Origin: Bacillus sp. SG-1
GTDB taxonomy: Bacteria > Bacillota > Bacilli > Bacillales > Bacillaceae_B
Assembly (NCBI RefSeq): GCF_000181495.1
Contig: NZ_ABCF01000008.1
Location: forward strand, 1-37,500
Direction: 5' to 3'
DNA: 37,500 nt
The translations under genes were made by a program, and so were the position numbers. The notes under the pieces are model-generated. The model was not told the origin of the DNA and did no database searches. It was given only the letters and a program-made list of their open reading frames with translations. Shown here piece by piece: positions 26,701 through 34,330 of this stretch. Position 1 is the stretch's first letter. The number at the start of each line of letters is the position of its first letter.

Positions 26701-28251
26701 GTGCTCTGTTTCACGGTCTCTGTCGATTGCCGGGTTCGTAACGACTGCCACACTTTCCTTAATGAAGTCTGTTACGTTTTTACGGTTAGGATTGATGGCT
26801 GCAAGAGGTGCATCATGTCCAAGTGAACGGATTGGTTCAGCACCTTTTTCTGCCATCTGTTCTACCAGTTGGACTTGTTCCCTTTCCCAGCCGAATGCAT
26901 TGTATTGTCCATTTTCTATGCTGGTTGGGTAACTCATCATGATGTGTTTTGGCAGATTCAACGTTTCCAGTCTGGATTTGTAGCCTTTAAAATCAATTCT
27001 ACTTTCAAAACGGCTGTATATTTCACTTTGGAATTCTTTGTATTCGTATTTTGTGATTCTATCATTCTCCCAAGCAAAGCCAACTTTTTCCCCAGGGGAG
27101 AGGGGCTTTGGATCTCCAGTGAATTCAGAAGATTTGATGACACCTGGCTCAGAAGCAAATACATAGGCACTTTCGATTTCCATCAACCAAAGCGGACGCA
27201 GGCCTAAGGAATCCACACTGAAGACAGCTTCTTCACCGAATCGGGAAATGATGCCTGCAGGGCCTTGTGCAAAATGTCCCCATGTTTCCCTTAAATAGGT
27301 ATACAGGTCCTGAAGGTGGCCAGGGTACTGCTTGATTTCATTAATAATTGGAGGAAACACTAACTCCATTGCTTCAAATAGGGAGTAGCCGTCTCTTCCA
27401 ATCAGGGTTTCAATTGTTCTGTTAAGGTCTTGTGAATCACTTCCATTTTCAACAAGGGGTACATCAATTTTCTTAGCTTCTGCCCTAAGCTTGCTGATGG
27501 TATTGATTTCACCATTATGGCCGATCACACTGAAAGGCTGCACTCTGAAAAAGTTAGATAAGGTATTGGTTGAATAGCGGTTATGACCCAATGTCATAGT
27601 GGACGCGACTTTTGGATTTGTCAGGTCTTTGTAGTATTTCGGAAGTGAAGCTCCTGCTCCCATCACTTTGTATACTGCGTGGTCCGGGCTCAGGGATGCT
27701 ACATGGATGGCGCTGTTTTCTTCAATCGATGCAAGGAGCTCAAATAACTGTTTGTATGTCTTTGTTTTCTCCTGGTTTTCAGGTGCAAGCAATGCCGCCT
27801 GTAAAAAGTGAGGGTTCTCTTGAGCGGCTATTGGTCCCAAGGTGTCGGGTCTTGTTGAATCAAGATCGGTCAGCAATACTTGAAAGCCTTGCTTTTCAAG
27901 CTTGTCGACAATTTCTTGTGTCCCTTGGTTTACTGGAATACCTTTAATGAAAAAGTGGCCGATCGTAAATCGGGGTGATAGAGCTAAAGAGGAATCGATA
28001 GAAGCGGCTTCAAGCTTTTCGGACCAGACGGCTCTGGGAATGTCGATATGTATTCCAGCTCCATCTCCTTCGCCGTTAATAAATCCAGCCCTATGATCCA
28101 TCGTTATCAATGCCTCGATGCAGCGGTCAATATTTTCTCTTGCCGGAATTTTATTTTTTTCAATTGATGCAACAATTCCACAGGCATCATGCGCGCCATT
28201 ATGGAAATCTTTAAAGAGTTCAGGACTCCATTGAGTTCGTTGTTCTTTCAA
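23773..28251 (-). CDS. gltB: Glutamate synthase large subunit (GltB/Fd-GOGAT-like), stand-alone
   Basis: Predicted to make glutamate from glutamine and 2-oxoglutarate. In the 1492-residue protein the glutaminase domain starts at Cys24 (HDACGIVAS), the expected N-terminal nucleophile after propeptide removal; GHNRYSTNT and IGHNGEIN follow. The FMN-synthase domain spans about 815-1190 (ASMSFGSQNEIAFRAYAEAA, LSGFDGGTGA), with iron-sulfur ligands Cys1087, Cys1093 and Cys1098 in C-x5-C-x4-C. The GxGxG domain follows (GNGLGAYNVDG onward). TTG 28251 has GGAGG 8 bases upstream; GTG 28260 overlaps that site. The sequence diverges from classical GltA of B. subtilis, and no gltD small-subunit gene is nearby, so the electron donor (ferredoxin or a distant GltD) is open. 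Confidence 0.88.
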   Translation of the reverse strand: MKEQRTQWSPELFKDFHNGAHDACGIVASIEKNKIPARENIDRCIEALITMDHRAGFINGEGDGAGIHIDIPRAVWSEKLEAASIDSSLALSPRFTIGHFFIKGIPVNQGTQEIVDKLEKQGFQVLLTDLDSTRPDTLGPIAAQENPHFLQAALLAPENQEKTKTYKQLFELLASIEENSAIHVASLSPDHAVYKVMGAGASLPKYYKDLTNPKVASTMTLGHNRYSTNTLSNFFRVQPFSVIGHNGEINTISKLRAEAKKIDVPLVENGSDSQDLNRTIETLIGRDGYSLFEAMELVFPPIINEIKQYPGHLQDLYTYLRETWGHFAQGPAGIISRFGEEAVFSVDSLGLRPLWLMEIESAYVFASEPGVIKSSEFTGDPKPLSPGEKVGFAWENDRITKYEYKEFQSEIYSRFESRIDFKGYKSRLETLNLPKHIMMSYPTSIENGQYNAFGWEREQVQLVEQMAEKGAEPIRSLGHDAPLAAINPNRKNVTDFIKESVAVVTNPAIDRDRETEHFSTRTIIGKRPHHNSKTEKHLAVELLTPLVIEGKAGWMASETLQQPSYDGLVHLFQQENLCHFISTTFTESETIQEALTRLADEAQEAVSSGKSLLVLDDGNSHHDGNLWLDPHLVLAAIDQRLTDVSLRRDCSLLIRSAAIRSLHDVIVAYGFGADVISPYYMFLTVLEEESNEPVLNLYTSLQKGLEKVISTIGIHELRGYGRLFSAIGLSDEVAETLNIVNFFGSASLAFNYEEMKKDAIQRAADYFDEKQRIAKSFHLFPRIWKAIGDVARTGDYSGYREKITEQEETKPVTIRHLTSLKKSEKTIDPSKVDISVGEHSLPFAIASMSFGSQNEIAFRAYAEAADRLNMVSLNGEGGEIKDMIGKYPKTRGQQVASGRFGVNAELLNSSNLLEIKIGQGAKPGEGGHLPGSKVTAKIAQARNATIGSDLISPSNNHDIYSIEDLAQMIHELKTANDQAKVAVKVPVVPNIGTIAVGIAKAGADIVTLSGFDGGTGAARIHALQHVGLPVEIGVKAAHNALLEAGLRDTVEIWADGGIKSMQDVMKVMLLGANRIGFGTLSMIAIGCTTCRGCHLDTCHVGIATQIESEAQAKDHGLRRFVPRQLDLAVSGLTNLFTAFGEELKALAASIGVQRLQDAVGRSDLLEQVSGKDSMNLSTLLQPLEIGQFHKEAAASLEQPNMLQAVAGEYLDSSVDELHLSREFSGVISNQRVLGSRASGHRVRSKLQNLSSELQPVQLSYKDCSIPGNGLGAYNVDGINITVSGGAQDGLGKSSYGGTITVTKGRTKNNHFFNGSAGKGFGYGAQQGLLMVQGNADARAGIRLSGADMVIGGLITKPIPAKEYGNIGANANIKGFAFEYMTNGRGLVLGDPGPWICAGMTGGVVYLRHQPEMGLTQEALNRRIAKGAKVQLQPLNDQGLEDVTELLTNYINVLENEQPEEAESLRKLLASPGDHFLQVIPSKEQADPSVSTE

Positions 28252-28310
28252 TAAAAACACCTCCGTAATAAATGCAGAATATAAAACGAAATATTCTGAA
28301 CAGTAATTTT

Positions 28311-28339
28311 ATAATATCATAAGAATTTTCAGAATTCAA
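28311..28339 (-). promoter_or_regulatory. Sigma-A type promoter of gltB
   Basis: On the minus strand TTGAAT (28339-28334) and TATTAT (28316-28311) are 17 bp apart. A perfect inverted repeat, ATTCTGAA (28293-28300) and TTCAGAAT (28328-28335), brackets the -10 and touches the -35; it may be an operator. Confidence 0.65.
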
Positions 28340-28394
28340 TTTTTTATTCAAAATCATGGATGGTTATAGGAGGGGGGAGAGAGTATTTCAATGC

Positions 28395-28408
28395 TGTAAA
28401 CGCTTTCA
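28395..28408 (-). promoter_or_regulatory. CcpA-type cre site upstream of gltB
   Basis: The minus strand reads TGAAAGCGTTTACA, a close match to the catabolite-responsive element (TGWAANCGNTNWCA). Its centre is about 97 bp upstream of the predicted gltB transcription start, a position where CcpA usually activates rather than represses. It also lies just past the gsaB terminator. Confidence 0.6.
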
Positions 28409-28427
28409 TGTAAGGTTGAAATAAAAA

Positions 28428-28447
28428 CAAGGAGGAGATCCTCCTTG
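28428..28447 (-). terminator. Terminator of gsaB
   Basis: CAAGGAGGA and TCCTCCTTG are perfectly complementary around GA. On the minus strand TTTTTATTT follows. Confidence 0.82.
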
Positions 28448-28462
28448 CATATCATTGAATGT

Positions 28463-29758
28463 TTATGCGTTTTGAAGTTGTTCGAATGCATAATTGACTG
28501 CTTCGATGGTCTCCTTGATATCTTCCTCAGTATGCGCTGTGGTTATGAACCAGGCCTCATACTTGGAAGGAGCAAGATTGATTCCCTGGCGCAGCATGAG
28601 ATTGAAGAACTTTGCGAACATTTCTCCGTCGGTTGCTTCAGCCTGTTCGTAATTCTCAACAGTTACAGTGGTGAAATACAGTGTAAGTGCACCTTTTAAT
28701 CGATTGATGGTGATTGGTGTATTATACTTTTCGGCCGCTTTAAGAATTCCTTCATGGAGCATGGCGCCTAACTGATCCAGCCGGTCGTATACGCCTTCCT
28801 CTTTCAGAACTTCAAGACAGGCGATTCCCGACAGGATGGAAGCTGGGTTTCCAGCCATTGTACCAGCCTGGTATGCAGGTCCAAGAGGGGCGACTTTTTC
28901 CATGATTTCCGCTTTTCCTCCGTAGGCACCGATTGGAAGTCCTCCACCGATGATTTTCCCCATTGCCGTCAAATCAGGTTTAATCCCGAGCATATCCTGC
29001 GCTCCACCGTACATAAAACGGAAAGCAGTGATGACTTCATCATAAATGACAAGGGCTCCTGCTTCGTGGGTTATATCATTTACCTGCTGAAGGAACCCTT
29101 CCTTCGGCTCGACGATCCCAAAGTTTCCGACGATAGGTTCTACCAGTACACCGGCAATTTGATCTCCCCACTTTTCCATTGCTTCTCTGAAAGGTTCTAT
29201 ATCATTAAATGGAACGGTGATAACTTCATTGGCGATGCTTTTCGGCACCCCTGCAGAGTCCGGTGTCCCCAAGGTGGCCGGGCCGGAACCTGCTGCTACA
29301 AGCACAAGGTCTGAATGTCCGTGATAACACCCGGCAAACTTGATGATTTTATCACGTCCTGTATAAGCACGGGCTACTCTGATGGTCGTCATGACTGCTT
29401 CTGTTCCGGAGTTGACGAAACGGACTTTATCCAGGTTTGGCATGGCCTCCTGCAGCATTTCTGCATACTTCACTTCAAAAGGAGTGGGTGTTCCGTATAG
29501 TACTCCGTTTTCTGCTGCCTTTGTAATCGCTTCTGTAATATGCGGATGAGCATGTCCTGTGATGATCGGTCCATATGCGGCAAGGTAATCGATGTACTTA
29601 TTGCCGTCTACATCCCAGAAATAGGCTCCTTTGGCACGCTCCATGGCAACAGGAGATCCTCCTCCTACCGCCTTATAAGAACGGGATGGGCTGTTGACTC
29701 CTCCGACAATTCTTTCCAATGCTTTTTTATGTAAACGTTCAGAGTTGGTGAAATTCAT
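28463..29758 (-). CDS. gsaB: Glutamate-1-semialdehyde 2,1-aminomutase, GsaB/HemL family
   Basis: A PLP enzyme that moves the amino group of glutamate-1-semialdehyde to give 5-aminolevulinate for heme and cobalamin. The 431-residue protein matches GsaB of B. subtilis nearly end to end: [69 protein letters not shown] and the PLP lysine Lys268 in [22 protein letters not shown] 29758 is taken from homology; GGAGG is 11 bases upstream, and a TTG at 29764 is better spaced but less likely. In B. subtilis gsaB is the second copy beside hemL. Position next to ygaE is conserved except for the inserted gltB. Confidence 0.92.
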   Translation of the reverse strand: MNFTNSERLHKKALERIVGGVNSPSRSYKAVGGGSPVAMERAKGAYFWDVDGNKYIDYLAAYGPIITGHAHPHITEAITKAAENGVLYGTPTPFEVKYAEMLQEAMPNLDKVRFVNSGTEAVMTTIRVARAYTGRDKIIKFAGCYHGHSDLVLVAAGSGPATLGTPDSAGVPKSIANEVITVPFNDIEPFREAMEKWGDQIAGVLVEPIVGNFGIVEPKEGFLQQVNDITHEAGALVIYDEVITAFRFMYGGAQDMLGIKPDLTAMGKIIGGGLPIGAYGGKAEIMEKVAPLGPAYQAGTMAGNPASILSGIACLEVLKEEGVYDRLDQLGAMLHEGILKAAEKYNTPITINRLKGALTLYFTTVTVENYEQAEATDGEMFAKFFNLMLRQGINLAPSKYEAWFITTAHTEEDIKETIEAVNYAFEQLQNA

Positions 29759-29920
29759 AAACAATATTTCCTCCTTCATTTTCGCAATCTCTCACTCATT
29801 TTAGTATGTTGTCGTATATAGCGCAAATTAAGGGAGGACTAAAGGATAAGCATCTCCCGCTCTCCTTTCCAAGCAGCTGTGTTACACTATTCCATGGTTT
29901 AGATTGAAGGAGGAGTATGA

Positions 29921-30964
29921 ATGAACAATGCTATTGAAGTTCACAATTTGCGAAAAGATTTTAAAGCCTACTCCAGCCGCTCTGGATTAAAAGGTGCTTT
30001 TCGTGATTTGTTCACACGTAATTATAAAGTTGTTTCAGCTGTAAATGATATCAGTTTTACAGTTAAGCAAGGAGAAATGGTCGGATATATTGGGGAAAAC
30101 GGTGCAGGCAAGTCGACCAGCATCAAAATGCTGACAGGAATCCTCACCCCGACTTCAGGTGAAGTGACGGTCAATGGAATGAATCCTCATAAAGAAAGAG
30201 AAAAATTCGTTAAAAGCATTGGAGTTGTGTTCGGCCAGCGCTCCCAGCTTTGGTGGGATATCGCGGTTCAGGAATCTTTTCAACTTTTAAAAAAGGTCTA
30301 CAAGGTTCCGGATGAACAATACAAAGAACATATGGATCATGTGATTGAGACTCTTGACATACAGCCTCTTCTGGACAAGCCTGTCAGGAAGCTTTCCCTG
30401 GGCCAGAGGATGAGGTGCGAGTTAGCGGCAGCACTTGTTCACAATCCGCCGTTGTTGTTTTTAGACGAGCCAACCATTGGACTGGATGTCCTGGTAAAGT
30501 TAAAAATCAGGCAGTTTTTGAAGGAGATTAATGAAAAATACAATACAACCATTCTGCTCACAACCCACGACCTTACGGATATAGAGGCACTTTGTGAACG
30601 GGTGGTCATGCTTGATGAAGGAAAGATTATCTATGACGGGGCACTGCAAAATCTGAAAACGGAATGGGGAGAGCAAAAGGAAATCCAGTTCCAATTCATT
30701 GATCAACCTTCTGTACAGGAATTGAACGCCCTGACTTCCAATCTTGGAGCAGAGTGGCAGCTCGATGAAAAAGAAATGCGGTTCTCCGCTATGATTGAAG
30801 CAGACGATAATAAGATCTCCGATTTAATCGGTCTGGTAGTGTCTTCTTATAAAGTAAGGGATATGAAAATCAAGGAAACTACGACAGAAGAGATTATCCG
30901 CAATATTTATGAACAGGGTATCGTCGATATCAGGCCGGCCCAAAGAGAAACCGTGAAGGTATAA
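29921..30964 (+). CDS. ABC-2 type transporter ATP-binding protein
   Basis: The first gene of a three-gene exporter. The 347-residue ATPase has Walker A GENGAGKST, the Q-loop VVFGQRSQLWWDI, an unusual signature LSLGQRMRCELAAAL (LSLGQ in place of LSGGQ), Walker B LLFLDEPTIGLDV and the H-loop TTHDL. A C-terminal extension of about 90 residues follows the ATPase core, as in exporters of the antibiotic or polysaccharide kind. GGAGGAG lies before ATG 29921. The two permeases downstream start within 10 and 4 bases of the previous stops, so they form one unit. The substrate is unknown. The system is not next to gsaB in B. subtilis as I recall. Confidence 0.88.
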   Translation: MNNAIEVHNLRKDFKAYSSRSGLKGAFRDLFTRNYKVVSAVNDISFTVKQGEMVGYIGENGAGKSTSIKMLTGILTPTSGEVTVNGMNPHKEREKFVKSIGVVFGQRSQLWWDIAVQESFQLLKKVYKVPDEQYKEHMDHVIETLDIQPLLDKPVRKLSLGQRMRCELAAALVHNPPLLFLDEPTIGLDVLVKLKIRQFLKEINEKYNTTILLTTHDLTDIEALCERVVMLDEGKIIYDGALQNLKTEWGEQKEIQFQFIDQPSVQELNALTSNLGAEWQLDEKEMRFSAMIEADDNKISDLIGLVVSSYKVRDMKIKETTTEEIIRNIYEQGIVDIRPAQRETVKV

Positions 30965-30973
30965 GGGGGATCG

Positions 30974-31768
30974 ATGATGTCAAAATATATTGAGATGATT
31001 CGGATCCGCTTTTTGATGATGCTTGCGTACAGAACGAATTATTACAGCGGAATCCTGATCTACAGCATCAACATCGGCGCTTACTATTTCCTATGGCAGG
31101 CAATTTATGGAGGAAAAGAAGATATCGAAGGCTTGTCTGTTATTCAGATGACTACCTATATAGCAGTAGCATGGATGGCGCGAGCGTTTTATTTTAATAA
31201 CATAGACAGGGAGATAGCGGCCGAAATCAAAGAAGGAAAAGTAGCGGTCGAATTGATCAGGCCATACAGTTACCTCGGCATGAAAACCATGCAGGGCCTG
31301 GGGGAAGGGATTTTCAGACTTCTGTTTTTCTCCGTGCCGGGGATGTTCATCGTTGCTCTTGTTTTTCCTATCGAGGTTTCCGCCAACGCATCCACGTGGC
31401 TGTTCTTCGGACTGTCTATCATATTCAGCTTTATGATCAATACACAGATCAACTTGCTGACAGGGATTACGACTTTTTTCTTATTTAATAACGATGGATT
31501 GATTCGGGCAAAAAGGGTTGTGATTGATCTGTTCTCAGGTCTGCTATTGCCTATAAGCTTCTTTCCAGTCTGGGCGCAGGCGACCATGAAGTTCCTGCCT
31601 TTCCAAAGCATCAGTTATGTCCCCAGCATGATTTTCACAGAAGGATATACAGGCTTCCAAGTGTATGAAGCTCTCGGCTTGCAAATAGTCTGGGTTCTCG
31701 TATTGCTGGTTCCAATAGGTGCGCTGTGGCAGATAGCAAAAAAACAATTGATTATACAAGGAGGGTAA
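30974..31768 (+). CDS. ABC-2 family transporter permease, first
   Basis: A 264-residue integral membrane protein with about six helices and an N-terminal MSKYIEMIRIRFLMMLAYRT segment, typical of the ABC2_membrane_6 family (PF06182). A conserved AAEIKEGKVAVELIRPYSYL loop, seen in related permeases as I(K)xGxxxxxLxRP, follows the second helix. The start is either ATG 30974 or the adjacent ATG 30977, which is better spaced from AAGGGGG. It lies 10 bases after the ATPase and 4 bases before the second permease, and should pair with that protein in a heterodimer. Confidence 0.85.
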   Translation: MMSKYIEMIRIRFLMMLAYRTNYYSGILIYSINIGAYYFLWQAIYGGKEDIEGLSVIQMTTYIAVAWMARAFYFNNIDREIAAEIKEGKVAVELIRPYSYLGMKTMQGLGEGIFRLLFFSVPGMFIVALVFPIEVSANASTWLFFGLSIIFSFMINTQINLLTGITTFFLFNNDGLIRAKRVVIDLFSGLLLPISFFPVWAQATMKFLPFQSISYVPSMIFTEGYTGFQVYEALGLQIVWVLVLLVPIGALWQIAKKQLIIQGG

Positions 31769-31771
31769 GAA

Positions 31772-32557
31772 GTGTTTTATCTATCAATGTTCTTCCGGTA
31801 TGTTTCCCAATATATGAAAACAAGACTGCAATACCGAACAGACCTTGTGGTTGAAATACTTTCTGACCTGTTATTCCAAGGCGTCAATCTTGTCTTTATA
31901 TTGGTTGTCTTCGGACATACACAGTTTTTAAGTGGATGGAACCGCGATGAAATCATCTTCATCTATGGTTTTTTCCTTGTGCCATTTGCCTTGTTTTCGA
32001 CCTTTTTCAATATTTGGGATTTCAACGAAAGGTATATCGTAAAAGGGGAGATGGACCGGATCTTAACCCGTCCAATCCACAGCCTTTTCCAGGTCATCCT
32101 CGAGAGGATGGAACTGGAATCTTTATTTGGCGTGTTTACAGGTTTGTTCATTATGTTTTATGCAGGTAATAATTTGGGCTTATCGATTGAGTGGATGGAC
32201 CCTATCCTGTTTGTATTGTTTGTCATCGGCGGGGCTCTTGTTTATGCAGGGATCTTTATCTCGCTTGCAAGCATCGGTTTCTGGTCTGATGCAAAAACGT
32301 CCATTATGCCGATGATGTACAACATCGGGAATTACGGCAGATATCCGGTTGATATTTATAACAACGCCATCCGGTTTGTTCTAACGTGGATCCTGCCGTT
32401 TGCTTTCGTCGGGGTGTATCCGGCTGCCTATTTTCTTGGCAAAGAAGAATGGTATGGCTTTTCTTACTTAACTCCCCTGATTGGTACCGCGTTCTTCGGA
32501 CTTTCCATTTATCTTTGGAACGAGGGTGTGAAGAGGTACCGGGGAGCGGGGAACTAA
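31772..32557 (+). CDS. ABC-2 family transporter permease, second
   Basis: A 261-residue integral membrane protein of the same family as the first permease. It starts MFYLSMFFRYVSQYMKTRLQ with R-rich residues before the first helix and contains YIVKGEMDRILTRPIHSLFQ, the equivalent of the gxxxxxLxRP loop of its partner. GTG 31772 follows AGGAGGG closely. The operon has no terminator right after this gene; array F and a terminator at 32987-33016 follow, so the transcript may include the array. Confidence 0.85.
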   Translation: MFYLSMFFRYVSQYMKTRLQYRTDLVVEILSDLLFQGVNLVFILVVFGHTQFLSGWNRDEIIFIYGFFLVPFALFSTFFNIWDFNERYIVKGEMDRILTRPIHSLFQVILERMELESLFGVFTGLFIMFYAGNNLGLSIEWMDPILFVLFVIGGALVYAGIFISLASIGFWSDAKTSIMPMMYNIGNYGRYPVDIYNNAIRFVLTWILPFAFVGVYPAAYFLGKEEWYGFSYLTPLIGTAFFGLSIYLWNEGVKRYRGAGN

Positions 32558-32657
32558 ACTATTAGGTTTCTTGCGTCGGTTTTGATGGGCGTCTGTCCGA
32601 GGGGATAATGTCCAAAAGGATCGTTTTGAAAGATATGATCCCGGCGGCACCGTGAAA

Positions 32658-32880
32658 AAAGTATCTTGAGAGGAAGTCTCAAGGACATCAAAGCGATGAT
32701 ATCAATCGCAAAGTGTCTTGAGAGGGAGTTTTAAGTACATCAAAGTGATGATATTGGCCGAAAAGTGTCTTGAGAGAGAGTCTCAAGTACATCAAAGTAT
32801 TGATATCGATCGCAAAGTGTCTTGAGAGAAAGGTCTAAAGGACATCGCCTCGGTGATATCGACTGAAAAGCGTCTTTAGC
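32658..32880. repeat. Tandem array F, five ~52-bp units
   Basis: AAAGT/AAAGC boxes begin at 32658, 32710, 32762, 32814 and 32867 (52, 52, 52 and 53 bp). Units read AAAGTGTCTTGAGAG, a short loop, AGTCTCAAG, TACATCAAAG and GATATC. CTTGAGA pairs with TCTCAAG, one hairpin per unit. A degenerate further unit may begin near 32606. It shares AAAGTGTCTT and the GTCTCAAG-type box with array C. It lies downstream of the exporter genes and ahead of a terminator. No coding sequence is seen in 32558-33088. Confidence 0.88.
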
Positions 32881-32986
32881 AACGATATAAATAATTTCAA
32901 AGCGAAATTGATTTGAGATTCTGGATTTCAAAAAGATCTTAATCTTTAGATCTGCAATTTTCCTTATCAATATTAGTAAATTAAAG

Positions 32987-33016
32987 CATCCTCTTTTTAA
33001 TGAGAGGGTGTTTTTT
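32987..33016 (+). terminator. Terminator downstream of array F
   Basis: CATCCTCT (32987-32994) pairs with AGAGGGTG (33003-33010), one G-T wobble, followed by six T. It is 430 bases past the exporter operon. Confidence 0.8.
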
Positions 33017-33088
33017 ATATGGGGCAACATTTTTTGGTTCTTTCACGCGTAAGATGAAGAGACAAGGTCTCCTAATAAGGAATGATGA

Positions 33089-33511
33089 ATGATGGTATAT
33101 ATTCTGATAGCTGCCATAGCCCTTTGTATGACCCTTAGTTTAAGAACGCTTTTCTTTCCGTCTAAATGGAGGGAAAAGCATCTTTCGATTAGGAATTTTC
33201 TATTATTAGGCATGTCTTATCTCGTGCTGATGCTTGGATTCGGCTTGGTCTATGTCCTTTTGGAAGTCGAAGGAATCGATTTATTGGTAGAGGGCGGAGA
33301 TGTAATACAGGGAGATTTCCTCGATCATTTATTTACATGTCTATATTTCAGCGGTGTCACCCTTTTCTCTGTTGGTTACGGAGATGTGACTCCTATCGGG
33401 ATTGGCCGGGGGATTGCACTTTTCGAATCATGGCTTGGATATACGATTCCCGCAGCATTTGTGATCAAGTCATTTTTTATAGAAGGACAATCAAAAGAGA
33501 CGAATGGTTGA
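33089..33511 (+). CDS. Two-helix potassium channel family protein
   Basis: A 140-residue membrane protein with a hydrophobic first helix, a middle helix (LLLGMSYLVLMLGFGLVYVL), a pore segment LFTCLYFSGVTLFSVGYGDV containing the selectivity filter SVGYGD (residues 94-99), and a closing helix (ALFESWLGYTIPAAFVIKSF). This is the Ion_trans_2 (KcsA-like) layout, with no RCK or other regulatory domain attached. The ribosome site AAGG at 33077-33080 is weak and the gene begins with two ATG codons, 33089 and 33092. It is 57 bases ahead of ygaF and may be transcribed with it. The ion is inferred from the GYGD filter. Confidence 0.82.
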   Translation: MMVYILIAAIALCMTLSLRTLFFPSKWREKHLSIRNFLLLGMSYLVLMLGFGLVYVLLEVEGIDLLVEGGDVIQGDFLDHLFTCLYFSGVTLFSVGYGDVTPIGIGRGIALFESWLGYTIPAAFVIKSFFIEGQSKETNG

Positions 33512-33567
33512 GCCCTCCTGTCATTTTGGGTAAGCTAATAGTAATCAAGGTTACAGGAGGAGATTAC

Positions 33568-34035
33568 ATGGTCGAAACAGGAAAACAAGCCCCCCCTTTT
33601 GAATTGGAAGCCAGTAACGGAGAAACCATAAAGCTTTCGGATTACAAAGGAAAGAATGTAGTTCTATATTTTTATCCTAAGGATATGACGCCAGGCTGCA
33701 CAACAGAAGCTTGCGACTTTAGGGATCAACACGAGCAATTTGAAGAGCTTGACGCGGTGATACTGGGAGTCAGCCCTGATCCTAAGGGTAAACATGAAAA
33801 GTTTGTAGAAAAGCATGGACTTCCCTTCCTTCTGCTCGTGGATGAAGATCATAAGGTAGCGGAAGAGTATGGAGTGTGGAAGCTGAAGAAGAATTTCGGC
33901 AAAGAATATATGGGTATCGAACGATCCACATTCATCATTGATAAAGACGGGAATATCGCGAAAGAGTGGCGGAAAGTAAGGGTGAAAGGCCACGTGGAAG
34001 AAGCCCTGAACTATATAAAAGAAAATCTGAGTTAA
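33568..34035 (+). CDS. ygaF: Thioredoxin-dependent thiol peroxidase (Bcp/YgaF)
   Basis: A peroxiredoxin of the Bcp/PrxQ class that reduces peroxides with thioredoxin. The 155-residue protein has KDMTPGCTTEACDFRD, in which Cys44 is peroxidatic and Cys49 resolving, the five-residue spacing of PrxQ. The remainder follows Bcp: LDAVILGVSPDPKGKHEKF, KHGLPFLLLVDEDHKVAEEY, GIERSTFIIDKDGNI. ATG 33568 follows CAGGAGG. The longer reading frame from 33337 runs through the channel gene and is not real. In B. subtilis it is next to perR; here two genes lie between them. PerR control is plausible, but I see no clear PerR box here. Confidence 0.93.
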   Translation: MVETGKQAPPFELEASNGETIKLSDYKGKNVVLYFYPKDMTPGCTTEACDFRDQHEQFEELDAVILGVSPDPKGKHEKFVEKHGLPFLLLVDEDHKVAEEYGVWKLKKNFGKEYMGIERSTFIIDKDGNIAKEWRKVRVKGHVEEALNYIKENLS

Positions 34036-34094
34036 AGCCTATTTTTACTAAGAGAAGGCTTTTGTCCATTCACTTTTCTTTCAAATACATAGAT

Positions 34095-34170
34095 TATAGT
34101 AGGGCATACCTCCTCAAATAAGTCTCGGAACCTTTTTAAACGGCTGCAGCGTGCGGCCGTTCTTTTTTTT
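34095..34170 (+). ncRNA. Candidate small RNA with an anti-Shine-Dalgarno stretch
   Basis: The gap after ygaF has a TATAGT (34095-34100), a C-rich stretch GGGCATACCTCCTCAAATAAG, complementary to GGAGG ribosome sites in ACCTCCT, and a strong terminator (AACGGC 34139-34144 with GCCGTT 34156-34161, then eight T at 34163-34170). No gene lies between ygaF and the terminator. The -35 is poor, so a 3'-UTR-derived RNA is equally possible. This call is tentative. Confidence 0.35.
34139..34170 (+). terminator. Strong terminator downstream of ygaF
   Basis: AACGGC and GCCGTT enclose an 11-nt loop, followed by CTTTTTTTT. A weaker stem, AAAGCCT/AGGCTTT at 34034-34062, lies closer to ygaF. The rest of 34171-34467 holds a perfect 10-bp hairpin and a promoter, described separately. 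Confidence 0.82.
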
Positions 34171-34302
34171 GGCTCTTTTCTTAAACTTGCTATTTAATAT
34201 AAATTTCCTGAGATATGCCTTGATTCACAGTAAATATACTGGTAAAGAAGCAAGGAAAGAGCTAATTCACATTGTTCAGAGAAAAAAGCCCATGTCTATA
34301 AG

Positions 34303-34330
34303 GGAAAAATCCGGCTCCTTGGATTTTTCC
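34303..34330. repeat. Perfect 10-bp inverted repeat
   Basis: GGAAAAATCC (34303-34312) and GGATTTTTCC (34321-34330) flank GGCTCCTT. It lies 70 bases ahead of the promoter of the hydroxyacid dehydrogenase gene; the function is unknown. Confidence 0.6.

Noticed and set aside
33337..33567. N-terminal extension of the ygaF frame
   Set aside because: It runs through the potassium channel gene in another frame; ATG 33568 with CAGGAGG gives the normal peroxiredoxin length.
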